Source: Rhodopirellula islandica (GTDB lineage: Bacteria > Planctomycetota > Planctomycetia > Pirellulales > Pirellulaceae). From it: 64,000 bases of DNA. The stretch lies in assembly GCF_001027925.1 (NCBI RefSeq), contig NZ_LECT01000029.1, positions 211,492-275,491 on the forward strand, read 5' to 3'. A model generated the notes under the pieces. That model did not search any database and was not told where the DNA came from. It saw only the letters and a list, made by a program, of their open reading frames with translations. A program made the translations under genes and the position numbers. Below are positions 56,433 to 64,000 of the stretch, piece after piece. Each line of letters begins with the position of its first letter. Position 1 is the first letter of the stretch.

Positions 56433-56485
56433 CCAGGCGTTGCCCTGGGCTGTCATAGGGTTGCCCCGTTGGGGCGAAGTCGTGG
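56433..56485 (+). repeat. GC-rich double-hairpin repeat, copy 2
   Basis: It starts CCAGGCGTTGCCCTGGGC, continues with TGTCATAGGG and then GCCCCGTTGGGGCGAAGTCG. Copy 1 is inverted at 56153-56209, and a third copy is at 63408-63460. It is intergenic and lacks coding potential. Confidence 0.6.
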
Positions 56486-56661
56486 GCGAGATTGGGAATC
56501 CGCTGGACGCCTCGCTCCTGGTGAAGCATCGGCTGGGTGCCATGCAAGACATGGCCTACATTGGTGCCGGGAAGCATACCTCGCCGGTGCGCCGGGAATG
56601 CGCATGCGTCCGAATCCTGGCGAATCCGGCGACGAATGGCGGCGGATCGCGGCGCAGCCAA

Positions 56662-58173
56662 CTAGGTCAGGATTTCTTCGACGACTCGGCTTTGTTTGAC
56701 TCCGGTGAGGCGTTGGTTGAGGCCTTTGAAGGGGTAGACCATCGTCTCGTGATGGAAGCCGAGCAGGTGCAGCATCGTGGCATGGAAATCTCGCAGGTGC
56801 ACGGACTCGGTCGCTGCGGTGTAGCCGACCGCATCGGTCTCGCCATAGGTGAACCCAGGTTTGACGCCACCACCAGCCATCCACATCGTGAACGCCTCGG
56901 GGCTGTGATCGCGACCGTGGAATGCCATCGTGGTTCCGCCTCGGTTCTCTCGCATCGGCGTGCGTCCGAACTCGCCGCCCCAGACAACCAGCGTGTCTTC
57001 CAGCATCCCACGCTGTTTCAAATCAGCCAGCAACGCCGCGATGGGCTTGTCCGTTTGCTTGCACTTGTCCGGCAAGCCGTGCTCGAGCGACTCGCTGCGG
57101 TTGGACCCGTGCGTGTCCCAGCCCCAATCGAACAACTGCACAAAGCGGACGCCTTCTTCGACCAAACGCCGCGCGAGCAAGCAGTTGTTGGCAAACGATT
57201 CTTTGCCAGGTTCGGCGCCGTAGCTCTCGAGGGTCTCGGCGGTTTCTTGCGACAGGTCCATCGCTTCGGGAGCAGCCACCTGCATCCGATAGGCCATCTC
57301 GTACTGAGCGATCCGGGTGACCGTTTCCGGGTCGCCGTACTGCTGCAGCGACTCTTGATTGAGTGCCGCCAGAGCATCCAACACCTGGCGTCGTTCTTGC
57401 CGCGAAACGCCTTCGGGGTTGGCGACATTCAGAACCGGATCGCCTTTGGACCGGCACTGCACGCCTTGATAGACCGATGGCAAAAAACCGGATCCCCAAA
57501 GAGCCTTGCCCACCCGAGGCAAACGACCGCCCGACAACAGCACGATGAATCCGGGCAGGTCTTCGTTCTCACTGCCCAAACCATACGTGACCCAGGAACC
57601 AATCGACGGCGATCCCATCGGTGCCGCGCCGGTGTGCACCATCAACTGAGCCGGGCCGTGATTGAATTGGTCCGTCTTGACCGTTTTCAAAAAACACAGG
57701 TCGTCAACTTGCTTGGCCAGGTGCGGCATCAACTCCGAGACCCACGCCCCGGACTCGCCGTGTTGCTGGAAATCATACTGGGGCCCTAGCATCCGTGGCG
57801 TGCCGTTGATGAAGGCAAAGCGTTTGCCTTCCAAGAACGACTGCGGGCATTCCATGCCATCGAGTGCTTTCAGGTCCGGTTTGTAGTCAAACAACTCCAA
57901 CTGGCTGGGGGCACCGACCATGTGCAGGTAGATCACTCGCTTGACCTTGGCTGGTTGAGGCGGCACGAGTGGACTGAGCGGGTTGGTGGCGTCGTGCTGG
58001 GGATCAAAACCATGTTGCAGCGACGGATTGGCATGCGCAGCATTTCGGCCCGCTTGCTGAGTCGCCAAGTAAATGGCGCCGAGGCCAGCGGCTGAATCGG
58101 TCAAAAATTGCCGACGACTGGTTTGCAACAACGACTGACGAAAGAGTTCTTGAGAGATTGTTTCGCGATGCAT
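56662..58173 (-). CDS. DUF1501 domain protein
   Basis: The 503-residue product begins with a twin-arginine-like segment SRRQFLTDSAAGLGAIYLA. It has the DUF1501 features KRVIYLHMVGAPSQLELFDYKP, DWGWDTHGS and LVVWGGEFGRTP. These are Tat-exported proteins of unknown activity, with a sulfatase-like fold by remote similarity, and are typical of planctomycetes. It starts one base after the stop of the PSD1 gene, the usual pairing. The partner protein may feed electrons or bind the same polymer. The function is unproven. Confidence 0.88.
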   Translation of the reverse strand: MHRETISQELFRQSLLQTSRRQFLTDSAAGLGAIYLATQQAGRNAAHANPSLQHGFDPQHDATNPLSPLVPPQPAKVKRVIYLHMVGAPSQLELFDYKPDLKALDGMECPQSFLEGKRFAFINGTPRMLGPQYDFQQHGESGAWVSELMPHLAKQVDDLCFLKTVKTDQFNHGPAQLMVHTGAAPMGSPSIGSWVTYGLGSENEDLPGFIVLLSGGRLPRVGKALWGSGFLPSVYQGVQCRSKGDPVLNVANPEGVSRQERRQVLDALAALNQESLQQYGDPETVTRIAQYEMAYRMQVAAPEAMDLSQETAETLESYGAEPGKESFANNCLLARRLVEEGVRFVQLFDWGWDTHGSNRSESLEHGLPDKCKQTDKPIAALLADLKQRGMLEDTLVVWGGEFGRTPMRENRGGTTMAFHGRDHSPEAFTMWMAGGGVKPGFTYGETDAVGYTAATESVHLRDFHATMLHLLGFHHETMVYPFKGLNQRLTGVKQSRVVEEILT

Positions 58174-58174
58174 C

Positions 58175-61033
58175 TTATTTGCTCATGATTTCGTCGAGGT
58201 TCAACAACGCAGACGCGACCGCTTCGTAGGCGTCTTGCTCTTGTTCGGACGGTTGCTTGGCTTGCTCGTACAGAGTCACCAAGATCTTCTGTTCCGCGGC
58301 CGTCGGCGACCGGGAAGTCACCAACTGAAAACCTTTCGTCAAACGTTCTTCCAAAGTTCCATCCATGGCTTCGACTTTCTTGGCCAACGCTTGCATGCAC
58401 TCCACGAAGGTGACATCGTTGAGTGTTGTCAGGGCTTGCAGCGGCGTGTTGGATCGAAGCCGGCGAGGTGTGCAGAACTCACGCGAAGGAGCGTCGAACG
58501 CAGCGAACATCGGATAGGGAATGCTGCGTTTGGTGTAGGTGTAAATCGAACGACGGTAGCGATCCGGGTTGCCGACGTCGGGCGTGTTCCATTTGTCGCC
58601 GCCTTGAAATGGTTTCCAAACGCCATCAGGAATCGGCGGATGAACGGGAGCCCCATGCACTTCTGGCGAAAGCAATCCGGACACAAACAAGGCTTGATCA
58701 CGAACCATTTCGGCGGGCATGCGGAAACGAGGCCCGCGAGACAACCATCGGTTCTGTGGATCGACCAAGTCTGATTTCGGATCGATGACGGCGTCTTGCC
58801 GGTAGGTGCTCGACAACACAATCGATCGAATCAATTGCTTCCAGCTCCAGTCGTATTCGGTTTGGAACTTGATCGCCAAGTGGTCCAGCAACTCTGGATG
58901 CGTTGGACGCTCGCCGCTGGAACCAAAGTCTTCCTCGGTCGGCACCAATCCCATTCCGAACAACCGAGCCCAGACGCGGTTGACGGTCACGCGAGCGGTC
59001 AGCGGGTTGCTCGGATCCACCAACCACTTGGCCAGATCCATTCGGTTGAAGGGTCCATCGCCGGCAATGGGTGGCATGGAATCCGGCACATTCGGCTGGA
59101 CGACTTGATCCTTTGTCAGGAACAAACCGCGAATGAACACGTGGCTGGGACGAGCCAAATGCTCGGGGCGTTCCATCATGATTGGAATGCGGACCGAAGC
59201 GATCTTCCGTCGTTCGCCGGAAATCCGTGACAGTTCGGCTCGCTCATCTGACAAGTCTTTGTCGGTCCACGCCAGCAAAGCCTTCTCGTCCGAGCACACA
59301 TCAACGCTGCCGCGACGGACGACCAAGGGAAAGGCCCCCAACGCTTGTTGTCGACAACTCATGTCGAGTTTGAGCTTCGCACCTCCAGGGACTTCGATTG
59401 GTTCCTTCAACAAGAACACGGCCACACGAGGATGGTGAATACGAGTGAAGGCAGCGAACCCGTCGCTGTTCTTTGGATCCATGCTGGACCGAGGATGCTT
59501 CAGCGGCTCGGGCTCATCCGCGACGACGTGCGAGAACTCAACCTGGATCTCTTCGTCATCGTCCCCGACCAAGACCGCATTCAAATGCGACAGCACAAAT
59601 CCCCACTCGGAATCTGCCAGTGCGGTTTTAGGATTGCGAGGCAGCAGCGTCAAACGGATGGCGGTGAGCTTGTCGGCTGATTCGGGCATCTCGCACTCCA
59701 GCGAAATAGTCGTGCCGTTGGACAGCGTGTCGATCGTGTAGAACTCCGTCCGCCCGTTGCGTTCTTCGACGTCGACCTTGGTTTGCTTGGTGGCCGAGGC
59801 GGTCATGGAGTCGATGTGCTTCCAGTCCAACTCGTTCTCGCTGACCGCTTCGAATTCCTGGTGCCAGATCGATTGCTTGAGCGAACGAATTTGACGATCG
59901 AGATCAGAGGCACGTTCTTCGTCTTCCTTGGCCAGCGGCACGGACAACAACGGTTCTTCACCACTCAAGTCACAATCGACCGAGTTGTTGAAGAACGCCA
60001 TGAACTCGTAGAACTCATCGTGCTCGATCGGGTCATACGGGTGACTGTGACACTGGACGCAGCCAAACGTGATGCCTTGCCAGGTTTGCCAGACGGTGCT
60101 GACGCGATCCATCACCGCGTTGATGCGGAACTCTTCGTCGTCCGTGCCACCTTCTTCGTTGGTCTGAGTCAAACGACTGGCGGTGGTGGCCAAGCGATCG
60201 CTGATCGAAGGATCAGGCAACAAGTCACCCGCAATTTGCTTGATCGTGAACTCGTCAAACGGGATGTCGTTGTTGAACGCATCGATCACCCAGTCGCGAT
60301 ACTTCCACGCGTTGCGGCGTCCATCCAATCCCAAGCCGCGGCTATCGGCGTAGCGAATTTGATCCAGCCACACCGAGGCCCAGCGTTCGCCATAGCCGGA
60401 TGACTGCAACAGCTCATCCACCTTCTCAGAGTAGGCCGCGTCACCACGTGCTGTCGCAGCGTCTTGGAAGCGTTCGACTTCCTCCAGCGTCGGTGGCACA
60501 CCGGTCAGGTCCAACGTGACTCGCCTGAGCCATTGTTGAGGAGGGGCATCCGCGGCGGGTTGAATCCCTTTCTCTTCGAGCGATTTGCGAACGAATCGAT
60601 CGATGGTTTGGCGGCAGGCGTCCGGGTCGGCGACCTCGGGAACCTTTGGTGCCACCGGCGGTTCGTAGCCCCAGGATTGTTTCCACTGGGCCCCTTCCTC
60701 GATCCAGGTTTTCAGCAGGGCAATCTTTTCTTCGGACAGTGGTGCCCCATGTTCGGGTGGCGGCATGACCTCCGATTCGTCCTCCGACAGAATCCGATCG
60801 ATCATGTAGGAACCATCGACGTCGCCAGGTTCAATCACTGCCAGCGCGCTATCGCGATGAATGAATGACAGATCGCCCGCCTGCTTGACCCCGCCATGGC
60901 AGGCCACGCAGTGTTCGTTCAAGATCGGCTGAATGTCGACGGCAAAGTCGACCGCGTGCGAAGTCGCCCCGCCTCCCACTGCCAACGCGAGTATCGTCGT
61001 GACAAGGCGACCAATCTGAGAGCGTAGCGTCAT
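58175..61033 (-). CDS. PSD1/DUF1549-DUF1553 protein with planctomycete cytochrome-c domain
   Basis: The 952-residue exported protein has a signal peptide. The PSC-type heme site VDIQPILNEHCVACHGG follows at about residue 33. DUF1549 comes next (WLRRVTLDLTGVPPTLEEVERF; YADSRGLGLDG; ITFGCVQCHSHPYDP). The C-terminal DUF1553 has TARVTVNRVWARLFGMGLV and STYRQDAVIDPK. Two CxxCH sites are present (CVACH, CVQCH). The start at 61033 fits the signal peptide. These proteins pair with DUF1501 proteins in planctomycetes and may degrade or oxidise complex substrates, which remains unproven. Confidence 0.9.
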   Translation of the reverse strand: MTLRSQIGRLVTTILALAVGGGATSHAVDFAVDIQPILNEHCVACHGGVKQAGDLSFIHRDSALAVIEPGDVDGSYMIDRILSEDESEVMPPPEHGAPLSEEKIALLKTWIEEGAQWKQSWGYEPPVAPKVPEVADPDACRQTIDRFVRKSLEEKGIQPAADAPPQQWLRRVTLDLTGVPPTLEEVERFQDAATARGDAAYSEKVDELLQSSGYGERWASVWLDQIRYADSRGLGLDGRRNAWKYRDWVIDAFNNDIPFDEFTIKQIAGDLLPDPSISDRLATTASRLTQTNEEGGTDDEEFRINAVMDRVSTVWQTWQGITFGCVQCHSHPYDPIEHDEFYEFMAFFNNSVDCDLSGEEPLLSVPLAKEDEERASDLDRQIRSLKQSIWHQEFEAVSENELDWKHIDSMTASATKQTKVDVEERNGRTEFYTIDTLSNGTTISLECEMPESADKLTAIRLTLLPRNPKTALADSEWGFVLSHLNAVLVGDDDEEIQVEFSHVVADEPEPLKHPRSSMDPKNSDGFAAFTRIHHPRVAVFLLKEPIEVPGGAKLKLDMSCRQQALGAFPLVVRRGSVDVCSDEKALLAWTDKDLSDERAELSRISGERRKIASVRIPIMMERPEHLARPSHVFIRGLFLTKDQVVQPNVPDSMPPIAGDGPFNRMDLAKWLVDPSNPLTARVTVNRVWARLFGMGLVPTEEDFGSSGERPTHPELLDHLAIKFQTEYDWSWKQLIRSIVLSSTYRQDAVIDPKSDLVDPQNRWLSRGPRFRMPAEMVRDQALFVSGLLSPEVHGAPVHPPIPDGVWKPFQGGDKWNTPDVGNPDRYRRSIYTYTKRSIPYPMFAAFDAPSREFCTPRRLRSNTPLQALTTLNDVTFVECMQALAKKVEAMDGTLEERLTKGFQLVTSRSPTAAEQKILVTLYEQAKQPSEQEQDAYEAVASALLNLDEIMSK

Positions 61034-61377
61034 GAATGAATGATCAAGAAGTGTGTGCCGACGAGCAAGACATGGTCGCGTCACCTAGGAAGCAAGCGGG
61101 ATGGCCGGACGAGAGGAGCGAGATCGAAACGACTCACGCTCCATCAACCGATCGTCCCCTCGCTACACAACGGAACGCTCCGCCAAGAAACCGTCTCGCA
61201 TAAACAGGGAAGATGCTTCCCCACAATAAGCGGACTCTGCCCATCCAGCAAATCGGTCAACCACGCCAAAGCCAGCAAAACGACGGTGAAAACGCAAAAC
61301 GCCCGTCATATCGAAAGATACAACGGGCGTCCACGTTTTGAAGAAACGCAAAGTTGAGCAAGAAGGAAGACCGCCAG
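61034..61377. other. Intergenic region after the DUF1559 gene
   Basis: The 344 bases between the DUF1559 stop and the PSD1 start hold the terminator listed at 61296-61330 and no credible gene. The promoter of the PSD1 gene should lie here but was not located. Confidence 0.4.
61296..61330 (-). terminator. Hairpin terminator of the DUF1559 gene
   Basis: ACGCCCGT at 61299-61306 pairs with ACGGGCGT at 61323-61330. Inside is a second four-pair stem TATC-GAAA-GATA with a GNRA tetraloop. On the minus strand it is followed by TTT and, after GCG, by TTTT. It lies 48 bases downstream of the DUF1559 stop codon. Confidence 0.6.
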
Positions 61378-62667
61378 TCAAAACTCTTGATCAATCACCT
61401 CTCTTGCACCACGGGTCCCAAGCGACCCCCACAATCCGTAGGGGCTGGCCGATCCCGGTGGGTTGCTACTTTCCTCCGAAGCGTTGCGATGCCAGACGGT
61501 TTCCGCCCGGCTGTTCCCAGCTTCGATCGAGTCGGTGATGAACTTCACCGCCCCATCGGCCATCAACACGTGCACGCCACCTTGGTGTCGACTGCTGGCG
61601 GTCGTGATGCCTTCCGTGCCGTGGTTTCCCCCCAAACAAACTTCGCTGTTGGGCGGAAGGATGCACAGGAATTGAGAATAGAGCGGGCGAAAATCAGCCC
61701 AGCGTCCGCCACGTGTCGTGGCCCCACCACTGGTCGTCGTGCCAGCCAACCAGAACCCCGGACGAGCAGGATCGATCAGAGCATTGTCTTCGCAAGTCTT
61801 GGGATTGCCCATGATGCCGTTGCCCCACTGGCCACCGTGACCGCCGTTGTTCAGCGCGGCTGCCGAACGGATGTCTCGGTCGCCCAAGTCCGTGACGATT
61901 TCGCCGCACATGATCGTGTTGGAAGTCCCATCGAGAATGTCTCGGAACATCGTGTTGCCGCGGGGAACAAAGACGCCGCGCAAGTTCGCCCGGCATTGGC
62001 GGACCAAATAGGTTTCATCCTGGTATCGCCATCGGCCTTGCCCGCCAGCGAAATGCGAAGCACCGATCTGAGTTCGGCTGGTCGCATCGCCAACGCAGGC
62101 CGCGTAGTTGCTGCGTCCAACCGTCGGCAGTCCCCGACCGGGATCGCTGGGGCAACGGTACGTCGGCACATCCGTTCGCCAAGGTTCGTAGCGGACCGCG
62201 TAGGGTGCCGGCCCCATGGCGGGCCAAGTTCGATCCGCTTCGTCAGTGAGTGGATTGGAGATGTGTTCCCACATCCCTTGCTGCTCAATGAACGGGAGGA
62301 TACCGACCGAATAGCTCAACATGTGCCGGCTGAATCCAACGGGAGGAGCGGGTGCAATCCCGTGATCATCCCCCAACGACCAAGAATCATTGCTTTCGTT
62401 GGTGGCCCCAGTGCCGTGCATGGGCAATTGGCTGAAGGCCGCGTGATAGTTGTGAACCCCCAAGCCAATTTGCTTGAAATTGTTGCCGCAACTCATTCGA
62501 CGAGCCGCTTCGCGAGCGGCTTGCACCGCCGGCAACAGCAGCCCGACCAACACACCGATGATGGCGATCACCACCAACAACTCAACCAAAGTGAAACCGC
62601 TGTGCTGACGATTCCTGTGGCCACTCCACAGACGTGGAAGCCGGCTTCCGCTTCTTTGAATGAACAT
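61378..62667 (-). CDS. DUF1559 domain protein with prepilin-type N-terminus
   Basis: The 429-residue product has the type IV pilin cleavage motif [23 protein letters not shown] at residues 24-46, given here as position only, then [24 protein letters not shown], the DUF1559 hallmark. The C-terminal part ends with [19 protein letters not shown]. Planctomycetes have many such pseudopilin-like proteins. Their role is unknown, possibly in a pseudopilus or in cell-envelope assembly. The ATG at 62667 was chosen; the frame runs open to 62883, but that upstream stretch has no homologous look. Confidence 0.85.
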   Translation of the reverse strand: MFIQRSGSRLPRLWSGHRNRQHSGFTLVELLVVIAIIGVLVGLLLPAVQAAREAARRMSCGNNFKQIGLGVHNYHAAFSQLPMHGTGATNESNDSWSLGDDHGIAPAPPVGFSRHMLSYSVGILPFIEQQGMWEHISNPLTDEADRTWPAMGPAPYAVRYEPWRTDVPTYRCPSDPGRGLPTVGRSNYAACVGDATSRTQIGASHFAGGQGRWRYQDETYLVRQCRANLRGVFVPRGNTMFRDILDGTSNTIMCGEIVTDLGDRDIRSAAALNNGGHGGQWGNGIMGNPKTCEDNALIDPARPGFWLAGTTTSGGATTRGGRWADFRPLYSQFLCILPPNSEVCLGGNHGTEGITTASSRHQGGVHVLMADGAVKFITDSIEAGNSRAETVWHRNASEESSNPPGSASPYGLWGSLGTRGAREVIDQEF

Positions 62668-62791
62668 TTCACCGAACTCGTAAAAAGGAGAAAAGAATGA
62701 GCGCTGGCGACAATGAAGGCGGACAGCGTGAGATCCCGGTGAGGATTTGCAGGTTGGAACGGCCCCCTGCAGTGGATGCAGACCGCCCGGA

Positions 62792-62974
62792 TCAAGGAGC
62801 CAGTTTCTCGGCTTCCTCGGCGGCCTCCGCTTCGGCGTTTTCCATCGCTGCGTCGTAGGCCGCGAACGCGTCCTCATCTTCACTGATCACCGTGGGTTTC
62901 GCTTCGCAGCCAACCCACATGCCAACCAGCAACAACGCCAACCAAGACTTGCCGAACAACGAAGCGACTTTCAT
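62792..62974 (-). CDS. Small lipoprotein next to a DUF1559 gene
   Basis: The 60-residue product has a lipoprotein signal ([15 protein letters not shown]) and a short acidic, alanine-rich mature part ending AEEAEKLAP. Such mini-lipoproteins often accompany DUF1559 genes in planctomycetes. It is on the same strand, 124 bases upstream of the DUF1559 start. No further domain is visible. Confidence 0.65.
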   Translation of the reverse strand: MKVASLFGKSWLALLLVGMWVGCEAKPTVISEDEDAFAAYDAAMENAEAEAAEEAEKLAP

Positions 62975-63407
62975 CGTCCCTACCAATCACAACCGAGAGA
63001 ACGGAGACGCAGGCACACAACGGGGCGTTCCGCCTCGCTGCGTGCCAACAACGCGCCTGAGAACAACATAGCCACTGATGGTGGGGGATCCTCGCAGCGA
63101 AGTCAAACTCGATCGGAACGACTCTTTTCATGTCATCAAAAGTGGCGCAGCATTCGCTTGGGGTCCGTCAAACCCCGCAGGTCAACCATTGACTCGCTGT
63201 CTTACCCACGAACGCGTCAAGATAGGTAGCAATCGAAAACTTCGCGGGCGTGAACATCCACTCAAGAAAATCGCCTAAAAAATTTTCTTTGGAGGACTTT
63301 TGGGCGAAACCTTTTCAGCCAACGCGTGAACCAGGAGGTTCCCGAGCGTTTTCGGACCCATCGCTGCAAGGGACATCCATTTCTTCAGTAGGCCGGATCA
63401 AGCATGA

Positions 63408-63460
63408 GGCTGGGCGTTGCCCTGGGCTGACATAGGGCTGCCCCGTTGGGGCGAAGTCGC
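63408..63460 (+). repeat. GC-rich double-hairpin repeat, copy 3
   Basis: It reads GGCTGGGCGTTGCCCTGGGC, then GACATAGGG and GCCCCGTTGGGGCGAAGTCG. It resembles the copies at 56153-56209 and 56433-56485 closely, which shows a dispersed family. Confidence 0.6.
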
Positions 63461-63566
63461 AGTCGGCCAAGACCCTCCATCACAACCCGACGCGTGAGCG
63501 AGGGACGCCCCCAACTCCCACGACGGCCCCATCCGGGGCGACCGTTTGTTTTCCGGCACCGGTCTC
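63461..63566 (+). repeat. 106-base direct repeat, copy A
   Basis: It runs from AGTCGGCCAAGACC to GGTCTC and includes a GCCCC-ATCC-GGGGC hairpin at 63519-63541. It differs from copy B at only two positions (T/C after GACCC, C/T before CGGTCTC). The pair is separated by 328 bases. Confidence 0.75.
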
Positions 63567-63590
63567 TCGGGGCTTCCACCCCGAGCTAAG

Positions 63591-63613
63591 CACGACGGCC
63601 CCATCCGGGGCGA
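63591..63613 (+). repeat. Isolated 23-base hairpin unit of the direct repeat
   Basis: It matches the CACGACGGCC...GGGGCGA hairpin unit found inside both 106-base repeats, but stands alone here. The same unit occurs at 63519-63541 and 63953-63975. Confidence 0.6.
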
Positions 63614-63752
63614 AACCCAGACGCCAGCCACCATTTATTTTCGAACATCCCTTGGGGCAAAGTCGCAGAATAAGCTTGGCATCCGCAATCAGAGCGTCAA
63701 TGGTGACGGTTTGTTGACTCAGTTCTCAACGACGTTTCAGCGCATGCAGGAT

Positions 63753-63783
63753 GGGCACTCTTGCCTTTTTATACCTCACATCT
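63753..63783. repeat. 31-base imperfect inverted repeat, left arm
   Basis: It pairs with 63859-63889: read as its inverse, about 25 of 31 bases agree, with the central AGAG of one arm facing CTCT in the other. The arms enclose 75 bases. They lie between the two 106-base repeats. Confidence 0.5.
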
Positions 63784-63858
63784 TTTGGGAGCCGCTTGCG
63801 TTGGGAAACCAGGCGTTGTGAAGCCAAACATCCCTTGTCCAAGAACTATTGGTGTTCG

Positions 63859-63889
63859 AGATGTGGGGTTCAAAAAGGCACTCTTGCCC
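63859..63889. repeat. 31-base imperfect inverted repeat, right arm
   Basis: This is the partner of 63753-63783. It contains AGATGTGGGGTTCAAAAAGG followed by CACTCTTGCCC. It ends 5 bases before direct-repeat copy B. Confidence 0.5.
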
Positions 63890-63894
63890 GTCAG

Positions 63895-64000
63895 AGTCGG
63901 CCAAGACCCCCCATCACAACCCGACGCGTGAGCGAGGGACGCCCCCAACTCCCACGACGGCCCCATCCGGGGCGACCGTTTGTTTTCCGGCATCGGTCTC
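63895..64000 (+). repeat. 106-base direct repeat, copy B
   Basis: It is identical to 63461-63566 except at two positions and ends exactly at the window edge with GGTCTC, so it may extend further. It includes the GCCCC-ATCC-GGGGC hairpin at 63953-63975. Confidence 0.75.

Larger units (their letters stand above)
55962..56661. other. Repeat-bearing intergenic region
   Basis: The 700 bases between the PQQ-like and DUF1501 genes hold no credible gene. They contain an inverted pair of GC-rich hairpin repeats (56153-56209 and 56433-56485) flanking a MITE-like element (56257-56359), plus a partial GC-rich copy near 56088. Open frames crossing them (56024-56275 and 56286-56699 plus) are translations of repeats. 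Confidence 0.55.
62975..64000. other. Gene-poor, repeat-rich end of the window
   Basis: About 1 kb after the small lipoprotein holds no credible gene. It contains a double-hairpin repeat, a 106-base direct repeat in two copies and a 31-base inverted repeat pair between them, each listed separately. Short open frames here are translations of the repeats. It may continue past the window edge. Confidence 0.55.

Noticed and set aside
61354..62700. Plus-strand open frame of 448 codons antisense to the DUF1559 gene
   Set aside because: The opposite strand carries the prepilin motif and DUF1559 signature.
63385..63993. Several 60-90 codon frames at the right edge
   Set aside because: They translate the repeats, share identical peptides because of repeat copies, and lack start signals.

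Overview
The window reads as chromosomal DNA of a marine planctomycete, most likely Rhodopirellula or a close relative in the Pirellulaceae. The signs are two formylglycine-type sulfatases, a DUF1501 plus PSD1/cytochrome-c pair, a DUF1559 pseudopilin-like protein with a small lipoprotein, GC-rich coding DNA with long antisense shadow frames, and dispersed palindromic intergenic repeats. No rRNA, tRNA, CRISPR array, prophage or transposase gene was recognised.

Left part (1-17.2 kb). After the tail of an alpha-oxoamine-synthase-like gene, a one-domain remnant of the RNA 2'-phosphotransferase KptA and a small methyltransferase-like gene, a minus-strand nitrate assimilation operon runs from 14.6 kb down to 1.4 kb. 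It encodes a lipoprotein nitrate-binding protein, a permease, two ATPases, a double-GAF-like protein, a DmsB-DmsC fusion, a molybdenum nitrate reductase, a siroheme nitrite reductase and an NADPH flavoprotein carrying a 4Fe-4S domain. A near-consensus sigma-54 promoter lies upstream. A divergent outer-membrane porin gene ending in a strong terminator sits next to it.

17.4-20.4 kb holds a metallophosphoesterase (PlcP-like), btaA and btaB. Together they could cleave phospholipids and build phosphorus-free betaine lipids. 20.4-27 kb holds an outer-membrane protein, two divergent sulfatases and an FAD-dependent oxidoreductase. 27-36.5 kb holds recG, a TatD-like hydrolase, serS followed by a hidden 54-residue DUF2256 gene, a COG3014/LpoB lipoprotein pair, an extremely acidic protein and a glycosyltransferase.

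36.8-56 kb holds an SMP-30-like lactonase, an SbcD/YhaO-like and SbcC/YhaN-like pair with unusual features, an HD-GYP/PilZ-like pair, a GpgS-like glycosyltransferase (compatible solutes), a HEAT-like repeat protein, a BRCT/MerR/TPR fusion, an epimerase, an MFS exporter, a DUF4261-like protein and a PQQ-type beta-propeller protein. 56.6-63 kb holds the DUF1501, PSD1 and DUF1559 genes. The intergenic stretches at 1.15-1.37, 36.5-36.8, 56.0-56.5 and 63.4-64.0 kb carry hairpin-rich repeats, two of them with MITE-like terminal inverted repeats.
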